Notes: generated by a model from the sequence alone, not told the origin. A stretch of 64,000 bases of DNA from Paenibacillus radicis (ex Xue et al. 2023) (GCF_024722015.1 NZ_JANQBD010000037.1:1-64000); one strand, 5' to 3'; shown: positions 46,831-56,574, numbered from the stretch's first letter. Numbers and translations: made by a program.

Positions 46831-47276
46831 GTGCAACGGATGCGGGAAGTGCTGCAAATGCTTTTGTGGCGGGTATGGTGGAAAAGGCTATCAATGACCT
46901 GTACGTCTGTTTCCCTTGCAGAGTCATTTCGTTTGATTCGGCCAGCGGCATGGCTGTTGTGCAGCCTCTCTTTCGCAAAGCTGATAAGGAACCTGCACTG
47001 ATCCAAAATGTACCGGCCATCGGACAAAAGCACATCGTTAAGGAACATGAGCAGACCATCGTCGATCAAGGGATTGAACGTACAATAATTATAAAAGAAC
47101 ACGAGGAAATCCATTTTCCCAATGTAAAATCTGGCGATACCGTGCTTGTAGTATGTGCCGATGGTGAAATTAGAAACACACTGTCCGGGCAAGTCGCAAT
47201 ACCTGTAAGCAAACGGATGCACAGTAAGAACGATGCTGTAATTGTGGGGGTGCTTCCATGCAGTCTTTTAAGCTAG
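46827..47276 (+). CDS. Baseplate spike protein (Gp138-type N-terminal domain)
   Basis: 149 residues with the Gp138/XkdR-like OB-fold start DLYVCFPCRVISFDSASGMAVVQPLF and a short beta repeat region. It would form the trimeric membrane-piercing tip. ATGA overlap with the hub gene. Confidence 0.7.
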   Translation: MSATDAGSAANAFVAGMVEKAINDLYVCFPCRVISFDSASGMAVVQPLFRKADKEPALIQNVPAIGQKHIVKEHEQTIVDQGIERTIIIKEHEEIHFPNVKSGDTVLVVCADGEIRNTLSGQVAIPVSKRMHSKNDAVIVGVLPCSLLS

Positions 47277-47617
47277 TAGAAGGTGATTTGGTTCTGGAGC
47301 TTGGTGAAATCGTTATGGCTGAAGGAACTGACGAGCTTGTGCAGTGTGTAAAAAGCTCTCTCGGCACTAACAAAGGCGAGTGGTTTTTGCAGCCTGAGCT
47401 AGGTATCAAATTTCGCGCGTTTTTGGAGAAAAATTTGAATGAAGAGGAAATGCGGGAACAAATCCGGCAAGGTTTGTTTCAAGAACCGCGCATCAAGACG
47501 GTGGATAGCATAAAGTTTGAACATGACAAACCAAATCGGATCATGACGGTTCGTTTCTCCGCTACGGCAGTTGACGGTACAACTATAGAAAGCGAGGTGA
47601 CACAGCATGTTGGATGA
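47258..47617 (+). CDS. Baseplate wedge protein, XkdS/gp25-like (DUF2634)
   Basis: 119 residues: GEWFLQPELGIKFRAFLEKN and the following helical and beta segments fit the gp25/DUF2634 wedge family. Overlaps its neighbours on both sides (18 and 11 bp). Confidence 0.75.
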   Translation: MQSFKLVEGDLVLELGEIVMAEGTDELVQCVKSSLGTNKGEWFLQPELGIKFRAFLEKNLNEEEMREQIRQGLFQEPRIKTVDSIKFEHDKPNRIMTVRFSATAVDGTTIESEVTQHVG

Positions 47618-48782
47618 AAAAGGATTTAAACGCAAGCGGTATGCCGACTTAATTATGGAAATGGAGGCCAAAGCGCGCGAAGCCTACGGGGAAACCATCA
47701 ATACCTCGGAAAGATCGCCGCTTGGCATCATTCTTAGAATTTTTGCCTGGTTTTTGAGCAAGCCATGGGAAAAAGCTGAGGACGTGTATTATTCCGCCTA
47801 CATTAATACCGCGCAGGGCGTTCAACAGGACCGACTCGGGCCGTATGTAGGAATCTCCCGTATTCCCGAACAGTTTTCATCGGGTTCCATAGCTATCACG
47901 GGCACCCCCGACTATACGGTTGCTGCCGGCTTTTCAGTCAGATCAAGGAACGCGGTATATTTCACAACTACAGTACCCGTTACCTTAGATGCCAGCGGGC
48001 ATGCGACTGTGAGCATTCGAGCCTCGTTGGCAGGCGTTCGCGGCAATGTGGCAGGCGGGTTGATAACGGAGATTGTGAATCCCAATCCGAATGTAGCCTC
48101 TGTAACCAACCCAGCCCCTACTGTCGGAGGCAGGGAAAAAGAAACCGACCCGGAATTCCGCGAACGATTCCAGCTCTCGGTTTCCGGGGGAGGCGCGGCT
48201 ACTTTGGATTCGATTCGCAGCGCTTTGCTGGGCATTGCCGGTGTAAGGGCAGCTACTGTCATTGAAAATACTTCACTCGCTACCGATGCTGAAGGACGGC
48301 CAGGCAAAAGCTTTCAAGCCTACTTGCTAGGAGGCGGTGCGGATGCTATAGCTCAATGCATTTTGGAAACAAAAGCCGTTGGTATCCAATCCTTTGGTGA
48401 TGTATCCCGTACGGTTTATGACCTGTCAGGCTCTCCTCATATTATTAAGTTCAGTTATGCTGAAAAGATCGCTTTGAAGGTCCAGGTTGCCGTGACCAAA
48501 AATGAACAATACCCCGTAGATGGCGATGCACAAATCAGGACAGCAATTATCCGCTATATTGGTGGTGAAGATGTGGATGGCTCGTTGTATAGCGGGCTTG
48601 GCATGGGCGATGACGTGATATATACGAAGCTGATCAGCTCGATTTATAAGGTAGTCGGTATTGAGGATGTTAATGTTCAAGTTGCGACTTCTGGCAGCTT
48701 TGGGACTGGCAATATTGCCGTATCCAGTAATAAAGTAGCTCAAATCCTTCATAGTGATATTGAGGTGAGCAGCCATGCCTGA
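47607..48782 (+). CDS. Baseplate J-like protein (XkdT)
   Basis: 391 residues: REAYGETINTSERSPLGIILRIFAWFLSKPWE, the beta domain with ITGTPDYTVAAGFSVRSRNAVYFTT and GGREKETDPEFRERF, the hallmark of baseplate J proteins, then GIAGVRAATVIEN. Part of the outer wedge. Confidence 0.92.
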   Translation: MLDEKGFKRKRYADLIMEMEAKAREAYGETINTSERSPLGIILRIFAWFLSKPWEKAEDVYYSAYINTAQGVQQDRLGPYVGISRIPEQFSSGSIAITGTPDYTVAAGFSVRSRNAVYFTTTVPVTLDASGHATVSIRASLAGVRGNVAGGLITEIVNPNPNVASVTNPAPTVGGREKETDPEFRERFQLSVSGGGAATLDSIRSALLGIAGVRAATVIENTSLATDAEGRPGKSFQAYLLGGGADAIAQCILETKAVGIQSFGDVSRTVYDLSGSPHIIKFSYAEKIALKVQVAVTKNEQYPVDGDAQIRTAIIRYIGGEDVDGSLYSGLGMGDDVIYTKLISSIYKVVGIEDVNVQVATSGSFGTGNIAVSSNKVAQILHSDIEVSSHA

Positions 48783-49416
48783 TCTGCGTGAGATGTTACA
48801 GAAGTTAACGGATCATTATGCCAAAAGTCCGCAGAGCAATATTGGAAAGCTTCTGTCCATTGTCCACGGACAACTCAATGACCTCGATCAGACACTGGAG
48901 ACGATGCAGCTCTGGCGGGATATCGATCTTGCCCGTGGTTCAACCTTGGATAATATCGGGCAAAACGTGGCCCAGCCTCGCGGGATGGCTTCAGACGAGG
49001 TCTACCGCGTGCTGATTAAGTCTAAAATTGCTCGCAATCTCTCACGTGGCGATATCAATACACTCATTCGCGTTATAGCGATCTCGGTTAATGCGAATTA
49101 CTCTGAGATTGAAATTCGTGAAAAGTACACAGATCCGTCGGACCCCGAGCCTGCCGCGATCTCTTTAGTGCGGCTTCCTTTTAGCCGAATCAGTGATTCA
49201 GAAATCGATGTTCGCCAGTTTACGAGAATTCTCCAAAAAACGATCCCCGCAGGAGTTCGTGTAGATGCGGTAGAGCTGCAAGGGACTTTCTCCCTGGCCA
49301 GCGGTGATGGGCCTGAGATGGATATTGAAGCAGGTTTTGCCAATACGGATCAAACAAGCGGTGGGACACTAGGTGCTGTTTTCACCCCTGCCGAAAATAT
49401 CGATTTGCCTATTTAA
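48775..49416 (+). CDS. XkdU/gpI-like tail protein
   Basis: 213 residues following baseplate J with an 8-bp overlap, the standard place of XkdU/gpI-type proteins that connect fibres to wedges. The N-terminal helical part (IGKLLSIVHGQLNDLDQTLETMQLWRDIDLARGSTLDNIGQNVAQPRG) is typical; the end is Gly/Thr-rich. Confidence 0.75.
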   Translation: MPDLREMLQKLTDHYAKSPQSNIGKLLSIVHGQLNDLDQTLETMQLWRDIDLARGSTLDNIGQNVAQPRGMASDEVYRVLIKSKIARNLSRGDINTLIRVIAISVNANYSEIEIREKYTDPSDPEPAAISLVRLPFSRISDSEIDVRQFTRILQKTIPAGVRVDAVELQGTFSLASGDGPEMDIEAGFANTDQTSGGTLGAVFTPAENIDLPI

Positions 49417-49434
49417 GAGAGGAGCGCGATTTAT

Positions 49435-52400
49435 ATGGCTTTTGAAAAAGAACTTCCTGAGTGGAAATCACCTGGCGTTGAGCCATCCGCATCGAAGAAA
49501 AATGAAGGCTGGAAACCAGGCGAGAAGCCTCCGGCAGACTGGCTGAACTGGACGCAGAATAGAACGTATAAGGCATTGGAAGAGCTGCAAAACCATAAAC
49601 ACACTGGTGCTGCAGGAGATGCAGCGAAGCTTGACAGCAATAGCCTTGCCAATGGCGCGGCTACGGATGCTGTAATTGGGAACCGTACCATTGATGATAC
49701 AGCTGTGCCAAGTACAGGGCCTAACACAATTACGGGCTTGTTTGGCTCTTTAGGAAAAATGACCCGTCAGATCACTGGAAAAAGCAGCTGGATCACGCCC
49801 CCTGCAACAACCTTAGAAGCCGCCAATACTCATATGAATGCAACTACCGGTATACACGGAGCGGTTTCAACTGCGACTCCCAACACATTGTTAGTTCGTG
49901 ATGCCAACGGCAGAGCTCAAGTCGCTGCTCCAGTAGCTGCAGCGGATATCGCAAGGAAAGATACGGTTGATGCGTTAGAAGCAAAACTGAAGTCCAATCA
50001 ACTTCTTACCACAAACTTGAATTACGGCCTGCAAACTGTTAATGCAGATCAGGCCGGTCCGGTTGATCTGTCGGCGCGTGGTAGGTCTTTGGTTAATCAA
50101 CTAGGGTGTGACGGTAATTGTGAGGATGTTAGTAAGTTTTCATCCTCACAAGGTACTGTCGTTTTAGATACAACGTATAAAACAGTTGGTTCGTCTTCAA
50201 TAAAGGCTACCGTTACTTCAGGTGGCGGTATGTCAGTGAACTACAATTTGAATAGCCGATTGGATACAACTAAGTATTATATTCTTGCAGCAGACACTAA
50301 AAACGGGAATGCAACAAATGTCACATTTAGATTTTACAATGGCGGTGCGAATGTTGGCTCAACAGTAAATGCTGTCACAACATCATTTTCTACTCAGTAT
50401 GTAAAAATAGCCCCTGTCAATTTCGGATCAGCACAGCATATCTATTTTGATGTTAGTGGAGCTAACGGAACCTACGGATTTGTAGATGGTATTCGTCTTT
50501 ATGAGATATCGGCAGCAGAATATACAGCGCTAGGAACAACTTTGACAGACATTAATCAAATTGCGGCTCGGTATCCATATACCGAAGGCATAGCTAATGT
50601 GAATGGGCTGTATGTGAATAAGTCTAGCAAGAACCTACTGCCTCCGTTTAATGAGTGGACGTTACATGCTAATGCACAAGTGAATGAGCCTTATAAGTTG
50701 ACGTTGAATGCAACAGGATCAAATCAGTATACCAATTTTTTCGTCAACGCTCTACCTAATACGACGTATACATTTAACGTTCAGAATCCCAATTCTCAAA
50801 CTGTAAAAGCATTATTTTATGCTGATGCAACTTATATATCATCCGGTTATAGTGACATTAGAACTGGTGGCACTTTCACCACCCCATCGAATTGCAATCG
50901 GATTCTTGTAGAATTAACAAACTCTATTCCAGGAATGTTCACCTTCACAAACCCAATGCTTACTATAGGCTCCACAGCTGCAACTTTTGAAACGAAATCA
51001 GACCAATACATCTATGTCCCTAATCAACAGTTTGCATCCAGTGTAGACGGATCAGTTTACGATACGTTGTATAAGATGGGGAACAAGTACTATAAGGAAT
51101 CTCGATTTAAGACAGTAGACTTGGACGGTAGTTTAGCGTGGACTTTCTACGCTGGGCATACCGGATATAAAACAGTGACCTTGCCGCCATTTTCGGGACT
51201 TGACCTTCAAGCTAAACCAGATAGCGCAATAATGACAAAATATGACGGAAAGATACTGAAAGTCTTAAATGGAGTTGTTGCTGGTCAATCTGGCGATTTA
51301 TACCGTCAAATGACTGGTGATCCTTATATGTATATCACCGTCTCCAACTCTGACAGTGGATTTGGGGAGTCGTACAATGTTACTACTGCCGACATCAAAA
51401 ACTACTTCAAAGGTTGGAAACTATCAGACAATGCATTCGGTCAGTACTCAAGCGGTACGAAATACTACACAGCCGTAGACGCTTTAAAAGCAAAATTCTT
51501 GAACAAATTCTCAGGGAGTGTAGTAGAGAATCCTCATATAGCAAAATCGAGTACCAATGTTAGTGCAACACTTACTGCGCCATCTGGAGCTTGGCCATCT
51601 GAATTTGTAGGGGGTTATGCAAATGTTATTACGTTAGATGGTGTCTCAGCAATCAGTTCGGGTGTGACTAATTTAACCATATCTCAGCAATTATTCTCCT
51701 TCAACCTTATAGAACATGTGATACGAAACTACGGTATCGAGATTTTCGGGACAGCAACATCTACTGTTGATCGTGTAACTTGGTTGAAAGCAAATGTAGG
51801 CAAGATTACGTGTAACTGGTGGGGATTCGGAAGCAGTGTGGGAGGGAATAAAGCCACACTTACTATGTGGCATGTAGTACAAGCAACATACCATAGTGCG
51901 TTAAAAACAACGTCTTTAGGAACTGTTACTAAACTATCGTTCTCTAATGTTGACGGAGGCTCCCCATTATCGTCTTATGTAGACGCTAACGGTTTTGTTC
52001 ACTTCTTGGCTTACGCGGAAGCATCCAATGGTACTATAGCATCTACGATAAACACCGACTTCGTAGACCTGGATGTTCAACTGCTTGTTCAAACGTTACC
52101 TAGCACAACTTATGCAACTAAGAACTATACACCTTACAAACTGCAATACCAACTTGCTTCATCTACGATTGAGGAAATTGCTGTAGAGGGCGATATTGCG
52201 CTTCATGAAGGCGGGAATCAAATTGAGGTTGGCAGTGGTTTGATTGTACGCGAGAAAGCAACCTTAGTGAATGATACTACGTATGGTGTCTATCGTTTAG
52301 GTACTTCTACCACAAAGCTATCCAAAAGAGTAAGTAAGTTTTTACAGATCTACAAAGATGCTGCTGCAACTAAATTAAATGTCAGTACCTTTGATCCTAA

Positions 52401-53823
52401 TGGTTTGTATTCAGCCTATATATCCCCTGCCCAATATGATTCACTGGCCGATTACTACGCGACCTACATCGCCCTAGACCAGTACAGCATTACATCCAAC
52501 CCTACTGACGTAAGCATCCAGTACGGTGCGAGCATGGCGACAGTAGTCAGCAACCTGGCACAGGATTTAGCGGATAATACGACTAAGGATAGTGTACAGG
52601 ATTGGCTATTGTTGCAAGATGGGGCATATCTGGATAATCTCCGACTAGATGTCGATACACATCGAAACGCAAGTACTGCTCATGGCGCAACTCCCAATGC
52701 CATAGCTAGTACAATAATACAACGTGATGCCAACGGCCAGGCCAATGTTGGAACGCCCATAGCAAACAGCCATATTGCACGTAAGCAGGATGTGGATAGC
52801 GCATCAAATGCAGCTAATGCAGCTCAAACTACAGCCAATAGTGCGCTTACACGAGCAAATGCCAGTTTGCCCAAAGATGGGTTGGAACAAATGACTGGGC
52901 CGCTGTCATTTAGCGGAATTGCTCGGATTAGTTCTCCAACTTCATTCGCTGAAATTGACGGTAAAGAAGCTTGTTACTTCGGTTCCAATTGTTATTATGA
53001 CACTGGCGCTTGGAAAAGACATGACACATCAAAAGCAGCTTGTTTGATGGAAGTTAACTATGCAAGCACAAGCATGACTAGGCTTTATGTTACGACAGCG
53101 GGAGCAAACCCCATAACTTGGTCTAATAGTTCTCCAGTGTGGACAGGTTCCAATGATGGAGCAGGAAGCGGACTTGATGCTGATGTGTTACGTGGTTTCG
53201 CTCCATTTTATGCAGCTACTGGTGATACGATAGTTACAAGGGAACCGAACGGTAACATCAACGCATCCTCATATAACGGATATATTCCCACAAACAAATT
53301 AGGGGATAAAATGGCAGGAACTCTTATTCTGAAAGAAAGTACAGGTCGGATTCATGATATATCTGGAGGTTCTACATTCGAAGTTGGTTCAAATGCTGGT
53401 AATGCGTCTTATTTTACTTTGCATAGGCATGGTGAATTTGCTGCATATTTCGGTCTGGATACAGATAATTATTTAAAACTTGGAGGTTGGAGTTTCGGCA
53501 ACGTTGCGTATAAACTTTGGACGGAACAACTTTTAAGGAATAATGGAAACGGAACGCTTGAATGGAATGATAGCGGCACATGGAAGGCGGTAGGGGGAGT
53601 GAAACTTGTACAAAGAGGAATGGTTGGTGTTGGTGGCACCGTAGATGTCACTATTACAGCGGTGAATATGAATAAGTCGTACTTGACTTTCCCGAACTTG
53701 AGAAAACCTCAAAACGGGGAATTAGAAATTTACGCATACTTACTAAATTCAACAACGGTAAGAATTGTCATGGCTGGAGCCGTAGGGGCAACAGTCTCTT
53801 GGGAAGTTGTCGAATCTTATTAA
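49435..53823 (+). CDS. Tail fibre / receptor-binding protein
   Basis: 1462 residues, the largest gene in the window. N-terminal anchor (ELPEWKSPGVEPSASKKNEGWKPGEKPPADWLNWTQNRTYKAL); a ~55-residue module (about 130-185: HMNATTGIHGAVSTATPN, RDANGRAQVAAP, ADIARKDTVDALEAK) recurs at about 1085-1140 (HRNASTAHGATPN, RDANGQANVGTP, SHIARKQDVDS); in between lie beta-rich carbohydrate-binding-like domains (about 200-360 and 400-520). The C terminus is a small beta domain. It should recognise the surface of target cells. Lower G+C and many Thr/Asn codons in the middle suggest exchange of the central part. Confidence 0.87.
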   Translation: MAFEKELPEWKSPGVEPSASKKNEGWKPGEKPPADWLNWTQNRTYKALEELQNHKHTGAAGDAAKLDSNSLANGAATDAVIGNRTIDDTAVPSTGPNTITGLFGSLGKMTRQITGKSSWITPPATTLEAANTHMNATTGIHGAVSTATPNTLLVRDANGRAQVAAPVAAADIARKDTVDALEAKLKSNQLLTTNLNYGLQTVNADQAGPVDLSARGRSLVNQLGCDGNCEDVSKFSSSQGTVVLDTTYKTVGSSSIKATVTSGGGMSVNYNLNSRLDTTKYYILAADTKNGNATNVTFRFYNGGANVGSTVNAVTTSFSTQYVKIAPVNFGSAQHIYFDVSGANGTYGFVDGIRLYEISAAEYTALGTTLTDINQIAARYPYTEGIANVNGLYVNKSSKNLLPPFNEWTLHANAQVNEPYKLTLNATGSNQYTNFFVNALPNTTYTFNVQNPNSQTVKALFYADATYISSGYSDIRTGGTFTTPSNCNRILVELTNSIPGMFTFTNPMLTIGSTAATFETKSDQYIYVPNQQFASSVDGSVYDTLYKMGNKYYKESRFKTVDLDGSLAWTFYAGHTGYKTVTLPPFSGLDLQAKPDSAIMTKYDGKILKVLNGVVAGQSGDLYRQMTGDPYMYITVSNSDSGFGESYNVTTADIKNYFKGWKLSDNAFGQYSSGTKYYTAVDALKAKFLNKFSGSVVENPHIAKSSTNVSATLTAPSGAWPSEFVGGYANVITLDGVSAISSGVTNLTISQQLFSFNLIEHVIRNYGIEIFGTATSTVDRVTWLKANVGKITCNWWGFGSSVGGNKATLTMWHVVQATYHSALKTTSLGTVTKLSFSNVDGGSPLSSYVDANGFVHFLAYAEASNGTIASTINTDFVDLDVQLLVQTLPSTTYATKNYTPYKLQYQLASSTIEEIAVEGDIALHEGGNQIEVGSGLIVREKATLVNDTTYGVYRLGTSTTKLSKRVSKFLQIYKDAAATKLNVSTFDPNGLYSAYISPAQYDSLADYYATYIALDQYSITSNPTDVSIQYGASMATVVSNLAQDLADNTTKDSVQDWLLLQDGAYLDNLRLDVDTHRNASTAHGATPNAIASTIIQRDANGQANVGTPIANSHIARKQDVDSASNAANAAQTTANSALTRANASLPKDGLEQMTGPLSFSGIARISSPTSFAEIDGKEACYFGSNCYYDTGAWKRHDTSKAACLMEVNYASTSMTRLYVTTAGANPITWSNSSPVWTGSNDGAGSGLDADVLRGFAPFYAATGDTIVTREPNGNINASSYNGYIPTNKLGDKMAGTLILKESTGRIHDISGGSTFEVGSNAGNASYFTLHRHGEFAAYFGLDTDNYLKLGGWSFGNVAYKLWTEQLLRNNGNGTLEWNDSGTWKAVGGVKLVQRGMVGVGGTVDVTITAVNMNKSYLTFPNLRKPQNGELEIYAYLLNSTTVRIVMAGAVGATVSWEVVESY

Positions 53824-53842
53824 ATAAAGGGAGAATGATCAA

Positions 53843-54307
53843 ATGACGACATATATTTATGCTCAGGTGCAAAATGGAACAGTTATGGCAATATCAGAAG
53901 GTCCATCTGAAATGATTTTGTTGGAGGCTAATGACACTCGGTTGCTAGGTACAGCTTATATCGGGACGACACAATCCTTTGCAGAGAACTCAAGCTTTAA
54001 TGGTTTTAAATCCGTAGTAACTGCCAACAAAACGGAAATCGCCGCTGATGATGTAGATTCCGTCACAATCACCATTAAAATAAAAAATTGGAAGGAGGAA
54101 GAAGCAAGTACCTTTAAAGGTGATATTAAGATAAACATTAATGGTTCACGCAAGGATTTAACCGTCATTGATGGGCAAGCATCCTACGTTTATAAGACTA
54201 CAACAGTTGGAATCAAAAATATATCCACACAAGATGCGGAAGGATTCAACTATATTACACACGGTTCTCTAACGTTGGAGGCCTTTGGGGAATTGGAAGA
54301 ACTTTAA
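53843..54307 (+). CDS. Fibre-associated protein of unknown function
   Basis: 154 residues, acidic, with a beta-rich Ig-like second half (KTEIAADDVDSVTITIKIKNWKEEEASTFKGDIKININGSRKDL). No family recognised. Directly after the fibre gene and before a terminator, so possibly a fibre chaperone or accessory subunit. Confidence 0.6.
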   Translation: MTTYIYAQVQNGTVMAISEGPSEMILLEANDTRLLGTAYIGTTQSFAENSSFNGFKSVVTANKTEIAADDVDSVTITIKIKNWKEEEASTFKGDIKININGSRKDLTVIDGQASYVYKTTTVGIKNISTQDAEGFNYITHGSLTLEAFGELEEL

Positions 54308-54324
54308 CATCTATAGCTATAAAA

Positions 54325-54352
54325 AAATAGCCCCCTTATCGGGGCTATTTCA
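54325..54352 (+). terminator. Terminator between tail and lysis modules
   Basis: AATAGCCCC and GGGGCTATT pair around a short loop with T-rich end; it separates the fibre genes from the lysis genes. Confidence 0.8.
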
Positions 54353-54377
54353 TTACACAGAAAGGGCGTGGTGCTCA

Positions 54378-54605
54378 ATGCCACATGACGAAGAGAAAGG
54401 TGAAATCCTGCAAAGATTAACGCGAGTAGAAACCAAGCTTGATTTAATGATCAATGCCCGAGATATCGCGAATGAAGCAATGCTATCAACCAAAGCTGCA
54501 CACAAACGGCTGGACCAATTGGAAGAAAATCAAACATGGCTCTGGCGGACTACTGTAGCAGCTTTAATCATCGGGGCCATCGGACTGCTATGGAAAGGGT
54601 TGTGA
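54378..54605 (+). CDS. xhlA: XhlA-like lysis membrane protein
   Basis: 75 residues: a charged coiled-coil helix (EILQRLTRVETKLDLMINARDIAN), ENQTWLWRT, then one C-terminal membrane helix, the layout of XhlA of PBSX (haemolysin XhlA family), which works with the holin. ATG 54378 is chosen by family length. Confidence 0.85.
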   Translation: MPHDEEKGEILQRLTRVETKLDLMINARDIANEAMLSTKAAHKRLDQLEENQTWLWRTTVAALIIGAIGLLWKGL

Positions 54606-54606
54606 C

Positions 54607-54927
54607 ATGAGCATGGACAGCCAATTTTTCACTTGGGAAGCTCTTTCCACTATGGGAGGAGCTTCTTTGTTGACATTTTTCATTGTCCAGTATTCGAAAA
54701 CATCATTAGACCGGTGGCTGCCGTTGCCAACTGATATTTATGCCATAATGGTAGCTTACGCTGTCCTTCTCGCCGCCCAGATAGCTGCTGGTGCAAGCCC
54801 ATTGGATTGGCGCCTGTATGGGCTGACTTTTGCCAATGCTTTTTTAGTTGCAGCAACGGCAGGACATCTTCAAAATAAATCCATCCATCCCCCCGCACTC
54901 AAAAAGAAAGGGGATATTCACTTATGA
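54607..54927 (+). CDS. Holin-like membrane protein
   Basis: 106 residues with about three hydrophobic segments (12-30, 45-62, 70-90) and a short charged tail ending KKKGDIHL. Between XhlA and the lysin gene, so most likely the holin. The stop overlaps the lysin start. Confidence 0.72.
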   Translation: MSMDSQFFTWEALSTMGGASLLTFFIVQYSKTSLDRWLPLPTDIYAIMVAYAVLLAAQIAAGASPLDWRLYGLTFANAFLVAATAGHLQNKSIHPPALKKKGDIHL

Positions 54928-55532
54928 ATCCTCAGCAATTCATCAATACTCTAGCACCAACTGCTGTTGCAGAAATGCATCGTACCCGCATCCTAGCCAG
55001 CATCACCATAGCGCAGGGTGCATTAGAAAGCGGCTGGGGCGCTTATGCTCCCGGTAACAATCTTTTCGGCATCAAAGGCTCAGGGCAATTGCAAGAAACA
55101 AAGGAATTTATCAACGGCCATTGGGCCGATGTGGTAGATGGATTTCGTGTATATGACGACTGGATCGGGAGTGTTATAGACCACTCTCAATTCTTAATGG
55201 AAAATGGCCGTTACGCTAAGGCCGGTTTTTTCGAACATTGTACAGCAAAAAATTATAAAGAAGCCGCCTACTCACTGCAAAAGGCAGGGTATGCGACAGA
55301 TCCGAGCTATGCTTCCAAGCTAATTAGCATCGTTCAGAGCTGGGACTTGGAGCAATATGACCGGATAACGTTAAAGGAGTTGGATGCCTATATGCTCACT
55401 GCACAAGACGCCAATAAAGTAATCGGCTTCCTGAAGGCTGCTTACGAAGCTACTACTAATCCTGAAGCTCAAGCCGAATTTCATCATTTAGCCAATGAGC
55501 TCCGCAAAGCATCCGGACAACCGGAAGAATAA
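54924..55532 (+). CDS. GH73 endolysin (N-acetylglucosaminidase)
   Basis: 202 residues: glucosaminidase domain with catalytic Glu in ITIAQGALESGWG (E35 by my count), NNLFGIKG, and YDDWIGSVIDHSQFLMENGRYAKAGF, typical of FlgJ/LytG-type GH73. No signal peptide, so holin-dependent. The C-terminal ~50 residues are helical. Confidence 0.9.
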   Translation: MNPQQFINTLAPTAVAEMHRTRILASITIAQGALESGWGAYAPGNNLFGIKGSGQLQETKEFINGHWADVVDGFRVYDDWIGSVIDHSQFLMENGRYAKAGFFEHCTAKNYKEAAYSLQKAGYATDPSYASKLISIVQSWDLEQYDRITLKELDAYMLTAQDANKVIGFLKAAYEATTNPEAQAEFHHLANELRKASGQPEE

Positions 55533-55707
55533 ACGATGAGCTTTTTCTAGCTCGATAAACCTTCGTCAAACTAACAGATACTCACAACCTGGAACCCATC
55601 ATTTAAAATATACTAGTAACTATAAGCTGCTATACCTATCACTCTACTCTATTAAGAATATGATAACATGCAAGCAATTTATTATCATGTTGATGGGAGA
55701 GGATAGT
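55533..55707. other. Right edge of the tailocin locus
   Basis: 175 bp after the lysin stop. No terminator, attachment repeat or tRNA was found to mark an insertion boundary. Confidence 0.5.
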
Positions 55708-56286
55708 ATGAAGTCCGCGAGACCCCGCAGTGCCACTATTCCCAAGAAAGCCGTCCGTCAGACGAAAAGCGCGGGATTGCCCAAAAGTAAGGTCATGTCG
55801 CTCTACCGTGCCCAAGTGAAACAGATGCGAAATGAAAAGCCGGTATTAATCAGCCAAACCAGCACTATCATCGGAACCGACAACTCCTGGTTCAATGCCC
55901 AAATCATCCCCCGCGATCCTTCCTGGGTTGCAGTGAATAATGCGAGCTACGTATGGTACTCAGGCAACCTGAACAGCAGTAATGCTATTATTTCCAAAAC
56001 ATTTACGCTGGCTCTAAACAGAAATATTTTGGCCTCGACCCTGTTTCTGTCAGTCGATAACTATGCCGTTGTCATCATCAATGGAGTCCCTCTCTTATTC
56101 GATGGCCCGACAACTGCAACCTCCAACTTTAACCCGGGTCGCACTTTCAACATCCGCACCTTTCTGCGCAAAGGTCGCAACGACATTGTCATTATAGCTT
56201 TCAACGATAACGGCGCTCGAAGTCAGGACAACCCGGCTGGCGTAGCAGCAAGACTTAATATTAACTTGAGCGCAATTCAGTCATAA
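55708..56286 (+). CDS. Unknown protein with a beta-sandwich domain
   Basis: 192 residues: a basic, flexible first ~50 residues (KSARPRSATIPKKAVRQTKS) and a galactose-binding-like beta sandwich (SWVAVNNASYVWYSGNLNS, SVDNYAVVIINGVPLLFDGP, LRKGRNDIVIIAFNDNG). GGGAGAGG five bases ahead of ATG 55708. No family named with confidence; it could be a spore-surface or wall-associated protein. It lies between the tailocin and the invertible segment, whose promoter now points antisense into it. Confidence 0.6.
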   Translation: MKSARPRSATIPKKAVRQTKSAGLPKSKVMSLYRAQVKQMRNEKPVLISQTSTIIGTDNSWFNAQIIPRDPSWVAVNNASYVWYSGNLNSSNAIISKTFTLALNRNILASTLFLSVDNYAVVIINGVPLLFDGPTTATSNFNPGRTFNIRTFLRKGRNDIVIIAFNDNGARSQDNPAGVAARLNINLSAIQS

Positions 56287-56327
56287 AGGTCCAAAAGTAT
56301 ATTTGTCAGAGCCAGCTTCTTATACAT

Positions 56328-56381
56328 GAGGCCCACACTTTACCATCTAATTCGGATGGTTTAAGTGTGGGCCTCTTTTTT
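56328..56381 (+). terminator. Terminator of the beta-sandwich gene
   Basis: GAGGCCCACACTT and AAGTGTGGGCCTC pair, with an inner ACCATC/GATGGT stem, followed by TTTTTTT. One-directional: no T-run follows on the minus strand. Confidence 0.9.
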
Positions 56382-56536
56382 TATGTGTATCTATGATTAC
56401 TGGATATCCAAGAATGTCTAAATACCTAAAGATGAGGTTCCACGCGATACTTCAGACCTATCGTTAATGGAAGTTCAACAAGTTAATTTGGTATTATTCT
56501 CCATCATTTTTTATTAACTATATTTTTCCCCAAAAT

Positions 56537-56574
56537 TGTAGTAGAGTAGTGTTCGCACAATTATCGTTGTTCGA
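56537..56574 (+). repeat. Left inverted repeat / recombination site
   Basis: TGTAGTAGAGTAGTG then TTCGCACAA-TTATCG-TTGTTCGA. Matches the reverse complement of 57660-57698 with one T inserted or deleted; similarity continues outward through the TTTTTCC/AAAA stretch. Confidence 0.9.

Larger units (their letters stand above)
38448..55532 (+). mobile_element. Headless contractile-tail locus (tailocin / PBSX-like)
   Basis: About 17 kb from an ImmA/Xre control pair through a sigma-like activator, tail terminator, sheath, tube, chaperones, tape measure, hub, spike, wedge, baseplate, fibre and a lysis cassette. No terminase, portal, protease, capsid, replication gene or integrase is present, and no attachment repeats were seen at the ends. 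The gene set is what is needed to build and release a contractile tail with no DNA-filled head, i.e. an R-type phage-tail bacteriocin. Confidence 0.8.

Noticed and set aside
49435-53823. Diversity-generating retroelement acting on the fibre gene
   Set aside because: No reverse transcriptase or template repeat is found in the window.
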